Under the pieces are notes generated by a model. The model was not told the origin of the DNA and did not search any database. It was given only the letters and a program-made list of their open reading frames with translations. Positions 56,813 to 64,000 of a stretch of 64,000 bases of DNA are shown here, piece by piece. A program made the position numbers and the translations under genes. Each line of letters starts with the position of its first letter. Position 1 is the first letter of the stretch. The stretch comes from Undaria pinnatifida (taxonomy: Eukaryota > Sar > Phaeophyceae > Laminariales > Alariaceae): positions 9,744,699-9,808,698 of the forward strand of contig JABAKD010000026.1 in NCBI GenBank assembly GCA_012845835.1, given 5' to 3'.

Positions 56813-56985
56813 GGCGTCACCTGTTTGGGTTATCTTAAGTTCGCCGCAGAGGGAGAAACTGCTGTAGCTGCGATGCTCGCGGTGTACTGGATAAAAGAAG
56901 GCACTAATGGTGTGTTTTTTCGAGAGGGGAGGTAGACTCTACGAGTAAAAGTTCGAAGCATGTTGTGCTGTAGGCAAGTGGTGGT

Positions 56986-57486
56986 GTGTCAGGAGACCCA
57001 CGTACGTGTGGCAGAACCAGCCCGATGCCCGCGTTCAGACCCGTCAGTTGTTTCAATTGCTCAATTCTGCACCTGGCCCTCCATACGCGTCAACAAAATA
57101 TGCCGGTGCAGTCCTCGGGTCAGAGCAAGTTCCTGGCGCAGATCAAGGAAAAGATTTCGGGGAGCGCCCTAAATCACGTCATCGGGAAGTATCCTTTCGA
57201 CGACCTGTGGGTTTACCCTCCAAATCTGACGATGCTCAAGACCTTGGACTTGGAAGATCATCGTCTTTGTTCTGTGTTCGTGTGGATCCCTGAGTTCACG
57301 TTTCCTGCTGCATTCCCGGAGGGACGGCCGACTTGTCCGCGCTGCAAAACGACGTCTCGAGTGATTGCGAAAGGATTCACGCAGAAGGAATCCCGACGAG
57401 CTATTCTGCGGAACTCCTTCTGCGATCTCCTCGGGTATTTTTACCACTGCCATGGCTGCAAGAGCAACACCAAGGGCAAGGAGAAG
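56986..57486 (+). CDS. Exon with Cys4 zinc domain (DUF6729-like)
   Basis: The translation of 57,100-57,486 has GKYPFDDLWVYPPNLTML, then CPRC (57,337-57,348) and, about 35 residues later, CHGC within GYFYHCHGCKSN. The two CxxC pairs should bind zinc. This block, with FVWIPE and ESRRAILRNS between, matches my recollection of the DUF6729 family, which accompanies exonuclease and transposase-like proteins in eukaryotes. The exon ends in phase 0 at AAG|GTAAGA (57,486/57,487). The 5' boundary is uncertain; a plausible acceptor is GGGTCAG at about 57,121, and the ATG at 56,986 merely opens the frame. Confidence 0.7.
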
Positions 57487-57657
57487 GTAAGACTGGAATA
57501 AAATAGGCGGTCTCGTCGCTGTTTACGCTGGTGGATTCACACGAAAGAACGACCCTTCACAATAGCAGTGGCATTGTTGTCGTGCCACAGAACATCCCAT
57601 TAGCGAGGACCTTGGATGCTACTGACGTGGACTCTGTTTCTTGTGTTTCCGCGTCAG

Positions 57658-58089
57658 GGTTCTACCGTTCCTGAGAGCTTCTCGAGCCGGGATGCTGGAG
57701 TTTTGTCGCAGCTTCCTCTATTCGTGCGGGAGAGCTTTACTTGCGTACTGACTCGCAAGTCTGCTAATCACACGGACGTACTGGAAGAAATCACCGATAA
57801 TTTGGTGCACGCCAAAGGCTTCGCGGCGTCGCGCGCCGCATTGGAGCAGGCGCACCTGGAGGAAGTCCACGCGAGGGAGCTCAAGTACTACAACATGCTT
57901 CTGTGGCGGAAGCAGAACGTGCTTTTACAGCCGATCACAGCAGTCAGGGGATTTGGGTCTTTCGGTGATCCCGACGGATACAATGGCTTTGTGCCTTCGG
58001 AATACTATCTGTCATCGGTTTGGTGCGATGTGATGCAGAACAGGCCCGTTGCAAAGCTCGGCAAGCTGGTGCAAGGAGTGGAAGGCGAG
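57658..58089 (+). CDS. Linker exon of the exonuclease-transposase
   Basis: Acceptor CGTCAG at 57,652-57,657, donor GAG|GTGAGG at 58,089/58,090; exactly 144 codons, phase 0 at both ends. It reads SFSSRDAGVLSQLPLFVRE, a KSANHTDVLEEITDNL helix and HARELKYYNMLLWRKQ, then ends YYLSSVWCDVMQNR. Such helical linkers between the zinc domain and the catalytic core are typical of transposases, but no named domain is recognised. Confidence 0.75.
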
Positions 58090-58331
58090 GTGAGGGTGCT
58101 TGTAGAAGTTGCAACGGTAGCGACGGAGTCAGCTGAGAGATTTTGGTCGTCAGACCCTTGTCCAAAAGGTAGGGATTACGTGACAGCACATTCCACTATA
58201 TATGTCGTCACCCCAAGCGGTACATTCGATTACGGCGTGAGCGCTGTCAGTCATGGAGGCCCTGTTCCCGCCTGTTACTCACGTAGTACTCCTTTGACGC
58301 AAATATTTTGGTTAAACCCTGTGATTTCCAG

Positions 58332-58508
58332 GAACGCTGGTCTCGGGAGTTGTTTTGCCATCTGCGCCAACAGAGCATCGACGGAAAAGTGCTGAAGATG
58401 AACGGCTCTCACAAGCATCTCAAGCTTGTGCGCGTTTTCGACTCCGGTGCTGCGGGTGGCACGAAGCCTGTTCACTGCATTGTCACGTTCTTCAACGAAT
58501 TCGAGCAG
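58332..58508 (+). CDS. Transposase core exon, first block
   Basis: 59 codons, phase 0 at both ends (TTCCAG acceptor at 58,331; CAG|GTTCGA donor at 58,508). VLKMNGSHKHLKLVRVF aligns in position with the sDHtFKv-type first catalytic block of related transposases, but the expected aspartate appears to be replaced (GSH), so this copy may lack the first catalytic acid. The alignment is by eye. Confidence 0.65.
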
Positions 58509-58761
58509 GTTCGATGCGAGTGGTTGATAAGGGCTGAGATTCAATTTCAATACGAGGTTTATCTGAGTGGTCCATTTTATTTTTCGTATCAATGTAGAGA
58601 ACGGACTCTTGAGTATCCCTTTACACCGTTGTCCCTGTTGACTGGACCCGTGTTCCCGCTCCGGCGGATGATGACCACTGTCTGCACGATTCGTTGAGTA
58701 GCAGGTTGGACATTGTTGTGCATTTTGCCTCACGTTCGTGGTCGTCTTCTCTTGTCTACAG

Positions 58762-59528
58762 GTTGTGTTTCAGAAGGCCTTGCAGTCGGCCTCTCTCAGG
58801 GAACTCAAGGCGGACGTCAAACTGTTGTTTGCAACACGATACACGGGAAGAGGGTTTCAGTTGCCAACGGTTTTGTACACTGACATGTGCTGCAAAGACA
58901 GGGCGTTAATGGTGGAGATCTTTCGAGAGATGCGAGATGAGGGGCACGATTTTTCTGTCGATGATGATGATGTGCCGACTTCCTCTGACGGTCCGATATT
59001 TCAGCTTCCTCTCGATGTACGGCAAGTCGGCTGCATTCACGCAAGCAGAGACACGAAGCTTGTCAGGGCCGGGGTTGACAAGCTCCGGCAGGAGGCCAGG
59101 GTTAGCGGCCGTGTTCTTGGTCTAGACATCGAGTGGGAGGTATCTCGTGCTGGTGCCCCTCCCAATCCACCCGCCACGATCCAGTTGGCTACAGGGAAGG
59201 TAGTGGTTATCTTTCATGTCTTGCATGGTCAACGTACTCCTCCCGACAAACTGCCGCAGTCGTTAGCGTGCTTGTTGAAGGATGCTGGTCTCGCCAAGAC
59301 GGGTGTCGGAATCAAGGGTGATTGCACTCGGCTTCAGCGGTTCTTTGGTGTGAAAGTACGCAATGTAGTTGATCTACCAAGACAGGCGCTGCAACGCAAG
59401 GTGAATGTGGGCCGAAGGCGGAGCCTCGCGGATCTGTGCCTTCATCTCCTGGGACAACGTTTGCAGAAGGACCAGCACCTGAGACTCTCCCGCTGGAACG
59501 TGGCGGAGCTCGGGGAGAAGCAGAGGGG
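58762..59528 (+). CDS. Exon with second transposase block and WRN-type exonuclease
   Basis: Acceptor TCTACAG at 58,761, donor at 59,528/59,529 (GTGAGC), phase 2 at its end. It begins VVFQKALQSASLRELKADV and has FQLPTVLYTDMCCKDR, the usual second-acid block (D in YTDMCC). After an acidic linker (SVDDDD) come the exonuclease motifs: GLDIEWE (Exo I, D and E; about 59,122) and GVGIKGDCTRL (Exo II, D; about 59,317), with NVVDLP and SLADLCLHLLGQ between II and III. Exo III falls on the next exon. This is the fold of WRN and RNase D 3'-5' exonucleases, which use two metal ions to remove nucleotides. Confidence 0.85.
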
Positions 59529-59721
59529 GTGAGCTGCGTTTGAAACACATTGAAGCATTGGCTGTAGTCCAATCCTCGCGTACTGCTGTTCCTTCGTGTA
59601 CGTTGTCCACTTGACCATTGCGCACGTGGGTGTTGTTGTGGTGCAGAGAAAGCATACGTCGGAGGTGTTAAATGTCACCGTCGTTCCCTGCCTCGTCCTC
59701 CTTGTTTTCTCCTTGCCGAAG

Positions 59722-59960
59722 GTATGCTGCACGCGATGCATACGCATCAAACGTCTTGTACGGGCGCATTTCGGAGCTTCTGTTCCGATTTTCAGGGAAT
59801 CGGAGGAGAGTTGCACCCCGGGGATAGTGTTCGTCTCTACACTCGGGGCGGAGATGTGTGCGTGGGAGAAGGCTCCATCGTCGAGTACGGAAAGGAGACA
59901 TGGGGTTCAACAGGCATCTTCCTCGCCCCTCGACGTGCTACCCGTGGCCTTACTCGACGG
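59722..59960 (+). CDS. Exon with exonuclease motif III and beta-rich domain (frameshifted)
   Basis: Acceptor CCGAAG at 59,721 restores the frame: GYAARDAYASNVLYGR supplies the DEDDy tyrosine and last aspartate (YAARD). The frame then runs into a stop near 59,826, while the overlapping frame reads GELHPGDSVRLYTRGGD and GSIVEYGKETWGSTG, which continues the expected protein. One base has been gained or lost between about 59,750 and 59,800. A 40-bp intron could also explain it, but other introns here are 170-250 bp. Confidence 0.78.
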
Positions 59961-59963
59961 TGA

Positions 59964-60481
59964 GTCGTGCGGCTGTCAAAGGTGCTTGTCCCCCTCGCAA
60001 GCACCTTGTATCCCGAAAAGACCGATGCACCACGGACCCAGCCGACCACGCAGGTGGGAGGCCGGTTAGGTGAAATTCTGCTGTGGGACGCAGATCGCAT
60101 GCGGAAAACAGTAGGCATGACACCCTCTCCGGCTGCAGGTGCGGGTCTTGGCGGCTCCCCGACTGATGGTGGAGGAGCCGCGTCCTCAACGGCAGGAAGT
60201 TCGGGTGCGGCTGTCACGGGTTTGGCTAGGTTTGTGACTCCGTCTGAGCCGTTCTTCGCTGGAAAACTTGCTGGCGTCGAAGCTCTGAGCGAATCTGCGT
60301 CGTCACTTGCTAAAAATGCGAGAGTTGGCAAAGTGGGACGGACAGAAACAGAGGTGGAGCGCAGCGAAACGGAGCGGGGTGTGTAGTCGAGGTGAAGCTT
60401 GACCAGCCCATGGAGGCCGAAGACCATACCGTTGCGGAAGCCGGCCACGATGGCTCAGGTGAAGCGGAAAGCATTCTTGAG
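59964..60481 (+). pseudogene. Continuation after an in-frame TGA
   Basis: After TGA at 59,961-59,963 the same frame continues VRLSKVLVPLASTLYPEK and LGEILLWDADRMRK, then a Gly/Ala/Ser-rich linker to 60,386. A shorter frame (60,392-60,481) ends GSGEAESILE at a GTGAGC donor (60,482). Whether the TGA is a mutation or lies in an unrecognised intron cannot be told by eye; GTGAGT at 59,960 also resembles a donor. Confidence 0.6.
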
Positions 60482-60666
60482 GTGAGCAAAGGTTGGCTGT
60501 CGGTTGTGCCCATCAGTATTTTAGACACCTGGCACGGATCGCAGAGGGGTGTATTACCCTTGGGCATGGCGTACGATTTGTTGCGCCGTTTTTTTTCTAA
60601 AAAACTTGCACAGTTCGGAAATCGAAGCCCTGCGTTCGCGCTCTGTGATCTGAATAACAAAAATAG

Positions 60667-60990
60667 TTTCGTTCTCGTGTACTCCATCGGAAACCGCCTT
60701 TGCTACGGATGGGCCGGCGGCGTCTCAAACTGGATCTTTTTCACGCCACGCAGCGGCTGAGCAAACTTTTCCTCAAGAGCCACGGTGCGTGTGGGGCGTA
60801 CATGGCGCGTCTTAGAGATGCGTTGTTCATGGTCCACTCGGAGGATCTGGCGGCCGTGGAAGCAGCGCTGCGTCTATTGGGAAAGACTCCTGCAGAGATC
60901 GAGGAAAAAAGAAAACCGACTGGGCGTACGTTCTTCAGAGGTGCCGCAGGTGCGACAAGTTGTGGGACGCGTTCTAAAAATGTGTAAATG
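60667..60990 (+). pseudogene. Second transposase block, LKLDLFHATQRL
   Basis: After a likely acceptor (AAAATAG at 60,666) the frame reads RRLKLDLFHATQRLSKLFL, then YMARLRDALFMVHSEDLAAV and LRLLGKTPAEIEEK. LDLFH-type motifs carry an acidic residue in related transposases, so this may be the third catalytic position, placed after the exonuclease. The frame then shifts (about 60,915) towards EVPQVRQVVGRVLKM in another frame. Confidence 0.65.
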
Positions 60991-61198
60991 TCGTTTCGTT
61001 CTCAAAAGTGTAACAGGTTTCTTTCCTAATTTTGAGCGGGTCAATTTCGTTGACCTCAGAGTTTCGACTTGTTAAAAACCAAGTGAGATTGACGTGGATG
61101 CTGACAGTGAAAAACAAAATTGCACCTTGCCCCCCAATGACGTCTGCGAACCCGACAGGGTGATTCCTCAACCCGACTAGCTAGCCAATCGCTTCGAT

Positions 61199-61652
61199 TT
61201 GGTTTACCGCATCTACGGCCACCTCCTCCACGATAAAATCAAGCAAACTTTGGTCCGAGCAGAAGCATGGGAGGCCGTAAAGCGACTCAGAGTTCACATC
61301 AAAGCCGGTTGCTTGAGTGACCGACGCCAAAAACAATCAACCTTTGGTCCGAGCAGAAGCATGGGAGGCCGTAAAGCGACTCAGAATTCACATCAAAGGC
61401 GGTTGCTTGAGTGACCCTCCAGGTGTCGCCCAGTTTATCGAGGCAAGCAAGGATTCCGCGACGGGCTGCTCGCTGGTTCGCTGTGTTCGCGGCACCAATG
61501 ACCTGGAGAGGTATCACTTGCGCATGCGCCTCCTGGCGGCATGGTGTTTTTCACCACTTCTCGCTCATCTCCTGCTCCTCGAGTACAACTACAGGTGGAA
61601 CCTGCGCCAGGCCGTCAACAACCGTGGCCTTGACTCATCTGTTAGGGGGTTA
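61199..61652 (+). pseudogene. Helical transposase block with 94-bp tandem duplication
   Basis: The first frame reads HDKIKQTLVRAEAWEAVKRL and GCLSD, then is thrown out of frame by a duplication. The second copy (from about 61,338) restarts LVRAEAWEAVKRLRIHIKGG and continues CSLVRCVRGTNDLERYHLR, LLAAWCFSPLLAHLLLLEY and NYRWN to a stop at 61,653. RGT.xLE.YH blocks with a following RWN are conserved in many transposases of this kind. 94 is not a multiple of three, so the duplication breaks the gene. Confidence 0.75.
61244..61416 (+). repeat. 94-bp tandem duplication
   Basis: TTTGGTCCGAGCAGAAGCAT at 61,249 and 61,343; units (61,244-61,322 and 61,338-61,416) differ at three bases, so the duplication is fairly recent. 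Confidence 0.92.
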
Positions 61653-62394
61653 TAGGATCAGCCGGTGGTCGAAGCCGTTCAGGTTGGATGTCCATAGAAT
61701 GAGCGCGTTGTTGCTTGAAGGGCTCGGGTGACAATTTGTGTCGGGGTTTAATCGTCAAGTTTTTCCCCGCAGCCATAATATTCATTCGACGCTGCATAAT
61801 CAGTAACGATTCACTATCGCCGGCTCCTTGTCTTGACAGAGGATGACGTCCATGCTTTTCGGAAAGGCGAAGTACTCAAGCTGGGTGCCGACGAACCCGT
61901 ATAGCGATACGGGGGAACGCAGCGGGTCTGTCCAGAGTGTTCCAGAAGGGGGTTGAGGGGTAGAATCGCTTGATGATTCCGAGTTGGATGGGTAGGTAAA
62001 TGACGGCGAGGCCGTCCCGCTTCCGGACCTGACGCAGTCGGCGGCTGCCCTCGCAATCATGCAGGGAGTGCAGGTGCCCGCCATGCCGGTCAGTACCGCT
62101 TACGAGATCACTAAAGTTAATGAAATATGGCTGACATTTGCTCGTGCGAGTGGGTCGAAGTCTTTCCCTGACATCGATGCTTTCGCGATTTGAGTGGAAC
62201 AAGGTATGTATCTGCCACAGAAGAAGGCTGCATCCTTGAAGTCCTTCCGGAAAAAGTGAGCAAGATTTAAGAACCCGGTTCGATTTTTCATTCCTGCACG
62301 CTCCGTCCTTGTTCCAGCGTTGTACGCAAGCGAATGACAACAGCCATTTTGCGCATCCTATCTCGAACGTGGCAGGCACGGCGAGAACATCAAC
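61653..62394 (+). pseudogene. Degraded region before the C-terminal exon
   Basis: The plus frame at about 62,005-62,200 reads VPLPDLTQSAAALAIMQGV and VSTAYEITKVNEIWLTFAR, coding-like and in the expected place. Upstream (SGSVQSVPEGG, then stops at about 61,957 and 61,990) and downstream (stops near 62,190 and 62,258) it is interrupted. Stops may be decay or missed introns. Confidence 0.5.
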
Positions 62395-62868
62395 ATGAGG
62401 GACACTATGCGGCCCGCTCAAACCGTGGGAGCGTCCGTCGGGAGCCAGCTTCCTGCGCCCATGGATGTGCAAGACGCTGCAGCCTCGCCGGCAGAGCCCT
62501 GGCTGCCGTCACCGCCAGATGGCTTTTCGTTTCCCGCGCAGATGGCGGAGGTGGGAGGAGCCAGAAGTTCATCGCAAGCTGCCGGAGCTGCTGGTGCTGA
62601 TGTTAGCGCTGTGTCAGGTGCTTCTTCGGCGGCGGGTGCTAAGCGGCGGAACCAACACTGCCGTACGTGCGGGCACAAGATGCGAGTCGGAGCCTTCAAG
62701 CGTCACCACAACCAGTTCTTGTCATCTCCAGGTCCCGTTTGCACCGTGCCAGAGAGTCGACGCCGCGTCAAAGTCAACCCGATTGCCACGAGGCCCATCC
62801 GGATGTTCGGTAGCGAGTGTCACTGCGTCGGGGATGATGCTTACCCGGGGGGGTGCAGCTCGAAGTAG
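62395..62868 (+). CDS. C-terminal exon with CxxC zinc finger
   Basis: 157 codons to TAG at 62,866. An Ala/Ser/Pro-rich first half is followed by AKRRNQHCRTCGHKMRVG, then FKRHHNQFLSSPGPVCTVP: CxxC, histidines and a final cysteine that would form a zinc finger. A terminal cysteine finger of this layout is frequent in large eukaryotic transposases. Confidence 0.6.
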   Translation: MRDTMRPAQTVGASVGSQLPAPMDVQDAAASPAEPWLPSPPDGFSFPAQMAEVGGARSSSQAAGAAGADVSAVSGASSAAGAKRRNQHCRTCGHKMRVGAFKRHHNQFLSSPGPVCTVPESRRRVKVNPIATRPIRMFGSECHCVGDDAYPGGCSSK

Positions 62869-63347
62869 GTGGACCATAAGTCTACGTCAATGACAGGGTT
62901 CGCGTATGTTAGCGAGAGCACGTACCTCGAGGGCATGGTTGTTTCGGGCAGATCATTATCGTGCCCACAGGGTTGACGCGTTGTGCAGGCATGCGTTTAT
63001 GGATGTAGCTTGAGGGAGCATGTAGTGGCATAATCTCGGTTGTACTCGGGGCTCTACTTTTGTATTCTTGAAAGAAAAAATACATTGACACATATTTTTT
63101 TTTCGTTCGGTCTTGGCTCTCCTATCGGCCACTCTATTCCACGTCGATCGTTCTACGTGGCGTTCCATGGGGTAGACGACTTCAAGCGCTTCAATCCGAT
63201 ACCCTGTTTGCCGACGTACTCCCATTCAATTAAAGTTATGCAACATTTACTGCCTGTAGTTGTGATCGTTTACACATGCCGTTGAATAAACAATTCGGCC
63301 AAAAAAGATTTTTCGCGCTTCGCGCGAAAAAAATGTAACTAACGGGT
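62869..63347. other. 3' non-coding part of the transposon
   Basis: AT-rich, with candidate poly-A signals (AATAAAC at 63,285; ATTAAAG at 63,229). No gene. Confidence 0.5.
63309..63331 (+). other. Subterminal perfect hairpin
   Basis: TTTTTCGCGC, loop TTC, GCGCGAAAAA, 17 bp inside the right terminal inverted repeat. It could be a terminator, a cruciform, or a transposase site. Confidence 0.7.
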
Positions 63348-63372
63348 CAGGTAAGACCATGGGGGTCGAGCC
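63348..63372 (-). repeat. Right terminal inverted repeat
   Basis: 25 bp, perfect inverse of 55,938-55,962. Confidence 0.95.
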
Positions 63373-63380
63373 GGATAGCT
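63373..63380. other. Target-site duplication, right (GGATAGCT)
   Basis: Exact copy of 55,930-55,937. Confidence 0.95.
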
Positions 63381-63750
63381 GGGATGGTTACAAAACTGGA
63401 AGAAAATTAAAACTTTGATTTTTTCCAGTCCGGTGCAGCACCAAAACAAGGCACAACACCATTTTCGAGTATTGCATAGTCTGGCCGAAGTGATGGTATA
63501 ACGAGGGCATCAATACGGTGAGATATATCACCCAACGTAATCGACAACTCAAAAAACCCCTTAACATCGAGCGGTAGACCATTGTTCGTGCTCAGGGACA
63601 TGTACGATGGGGGAACAGGCTTAATAGCAGCCTACATAGAGTCGGGTGAACGTTCAAAAATAATAGCGAAAAGCGCGCAACGTCGCTTGCTGTATTTACG
63701 GCCAACTCTGGGACAGATAGACCGTTAATACTTCCAGGGATACGTGTTAT
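63381..63750 (-). pseudogene. Gypsy 2 aspartic protease segment
   Basis: Minus-strand frames give RIPGSINGLSVPELAVNTAS (about 63,740-63,685), aligning with the retropepsin DTG region, and then in another frame GLPLDVKGFFELSITLGD and DALVIPSLRPDYAILENG (63,575-63,450). The active-site triad appears as NTA instead of DTG or DSG, so the aspartate is lost, and there is at least one frameshift. It is the upstream continuation of the 55.1-55.9 kb segment. Confidence 0.75.
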
Positions 63751-64000
63751 TTGACATAAAAAGAGAGAGACAACTGTTTATTATTATCATCAAGGTATCC
63801 TCTGCTTCTTCCTGCTGTACTACGGTATGTCGGTCTACTTTCCGATTCTACTGCTGCACAACCATGGACCGCACAACGTTTCGATTTTGTGCACAGTTCA
63901 ACTAGCAGCATCTCTGTTCTGTCCAATATGGAGAGCAGAAGCTGAACACTTACAGATAATCAAAACCCTCAAATCAGACGGATTCGTATCAAGAACCGGC

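Larger units (their letters stand above)
56189..62868 (+). pseudogene. Exonuclease-transposase gene of the 7.4-kb transposon (whole, degraded)
   Basis: One plus-strand gene fills the transposon. Order of parts: basic low-complexity N-terminus; Cys4 domain (57.1-57.5 kb); linker exon with amphipathic helices (57.66-58.09 kb); transposase-like blocks (58.33-58.95 kb); WRN-type exonuclease (58.98-59.76 kb); small beta-rich domain (59.8-60.03 kb); second transposase block, LKLDLFHATQRL (60.7-60.9 kb); helical block RGTNDLERYH (61.4-61.65 kb); C-terminal zinc finger (62.66-62.75 kb). Introns up to 59.72 kb are GT-AG and keep frame. Beyond it I see a frame change (59,750-59,800), an in-frame TGA (59,961), shifts near 60,930, a 94-bp duplication (61,244-61,416) and stops near 61,955-61,991. 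The product would act in the nucleus on its own element ends; the exonuclease role is unknown. Confidence 0.8.
55938..63372 (+). mobile_element. 7.4-kb TIR DNA transposon with exonuclease-transposase gene
   Basis: Bounded by perfect 25-bp inverted repeats (outer end GGCTCGACCCCCATGG) and a perfect 8-bp direct repeat, and inserted into the gypsy 2 polyprotein: protease sequence lies on the right of the insertion and the protease-RT linker on the left, both minus strand. The only gene inside is the multi-exon exonuclease-transposase on the plus strand. An 8-bp duplication is known for hAT, P and Zisupton-type elements, but the protein does not look like hAT (no BED or dimerisation region seen), and the terminal GG differs from the usual hAT CAG end. 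I leave the superfamily open. Confidence 0.93.

Noticed and set aside
55938..63372. Assignment of the transposon to hAT on the basis of the 8-bp duplication
   Set aside because: The terminal bases and the domain order do not fit, and 8-bp duplications occur in other superfamilies.
55938..63372. Assignment to the KDZ/Zisupton superfamily
   Set aside because: The acid block reads YTDMCC, and I could not match the diagnostic KDZ motifs by eye; left open.
1..64000. CRISPR array, prokaryotic operon or rRNA
   Set aside because: No short regular repeats with unique spacers, no ribosome-binding sites with packed genes, and no rRNA-like sequence; all evidence points to eukaryotic repeats.

Overview
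The window is repeat-rich eukaryotic nuclear DNA. It holds no operons, CRISPR arrays or rRNA. Most of it is made of transposable elements, satellites and one very abundant composite repeat with long G/C homopolymer tracts. Coding sequence with GT-AG introns, Ty3/gypsy, LINE, SINE and TRIM elements all point to a eukaryote with a large repeat fraction. The style of the gypsy polyproteins and the exonuclease-transposase gene made me think of a stramenopile such as a brown alga, but this is a weak inference and other protists or invertebrates are not excluded.

Layout, left half (1-38.3 kb): G-tract composite repeats in both orientations (about 1-0.8, 4.3-6.7, 7.8-8.5, 14.9-16.3, 21.7-23.9, 24.4-25.6, 27.2-28.8, 30.0-30.7 and 31.0-32.6 kb). 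Between them lie a 440-bp satellite (0.85-2.7 kb), a degraded minus-strand Ty3/gypsy pol with a chromodomain-like end (9.2-11.8 kb), an almost intact 1.1-kb TRIM (15.17-16.27 kb; 388-bp LTRs differing at one base, 4-bp target duplication), a small basic/acidic ORF (21.0 kb), a 1.5-kb foldback element (25.63-27.15 kb), tRNA-derived SINEs, a LINE reverse-transcriptase fragment (34.5-35.3 kb) and a 460-bp satellite present in opposite orientations at 19.6-20.3 and 36.6-38.3 kb.

Right half: more composite repeats (41.6-49.4 kb), then a second minus-strand Ty3/gypsy element (49.5 kb to at least 63.75 kb) cut by two insertions. One is an unresolved insert of about 2.8 kb inside the reverse transcriptase (52.3-55.1 kb). 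The other is the most interesting object here: a complete 7,435-bp DNA transposon (55,938-63,372) with perfect 25-bp terminal inverted repeats and a perfect 8-bp target-site duplication (GGATAGCT).

The transposon carries one multi-exon gene. In order it encodes a low-complexity basic N-terminus, a Cys4 zinc domain (DUF6729-like), transposase-like blocks, a WRN-type DEDDy 3'-5' exonuclease with all its motifs, a small beta-type domain, a second transposase block, a late helical block (RGTNDLERYH) and a C-terminal CxxC zinc finger. The exonuclease exons join cleanly through GT-AG introns, but the 3' half has frameshifts, stops and a 94-bp tandem duplication, so this copy is probably dead. A transposase carrying a proofreading-type exonuclease between its catalytic blocks is the best candidate here for an under-described system.
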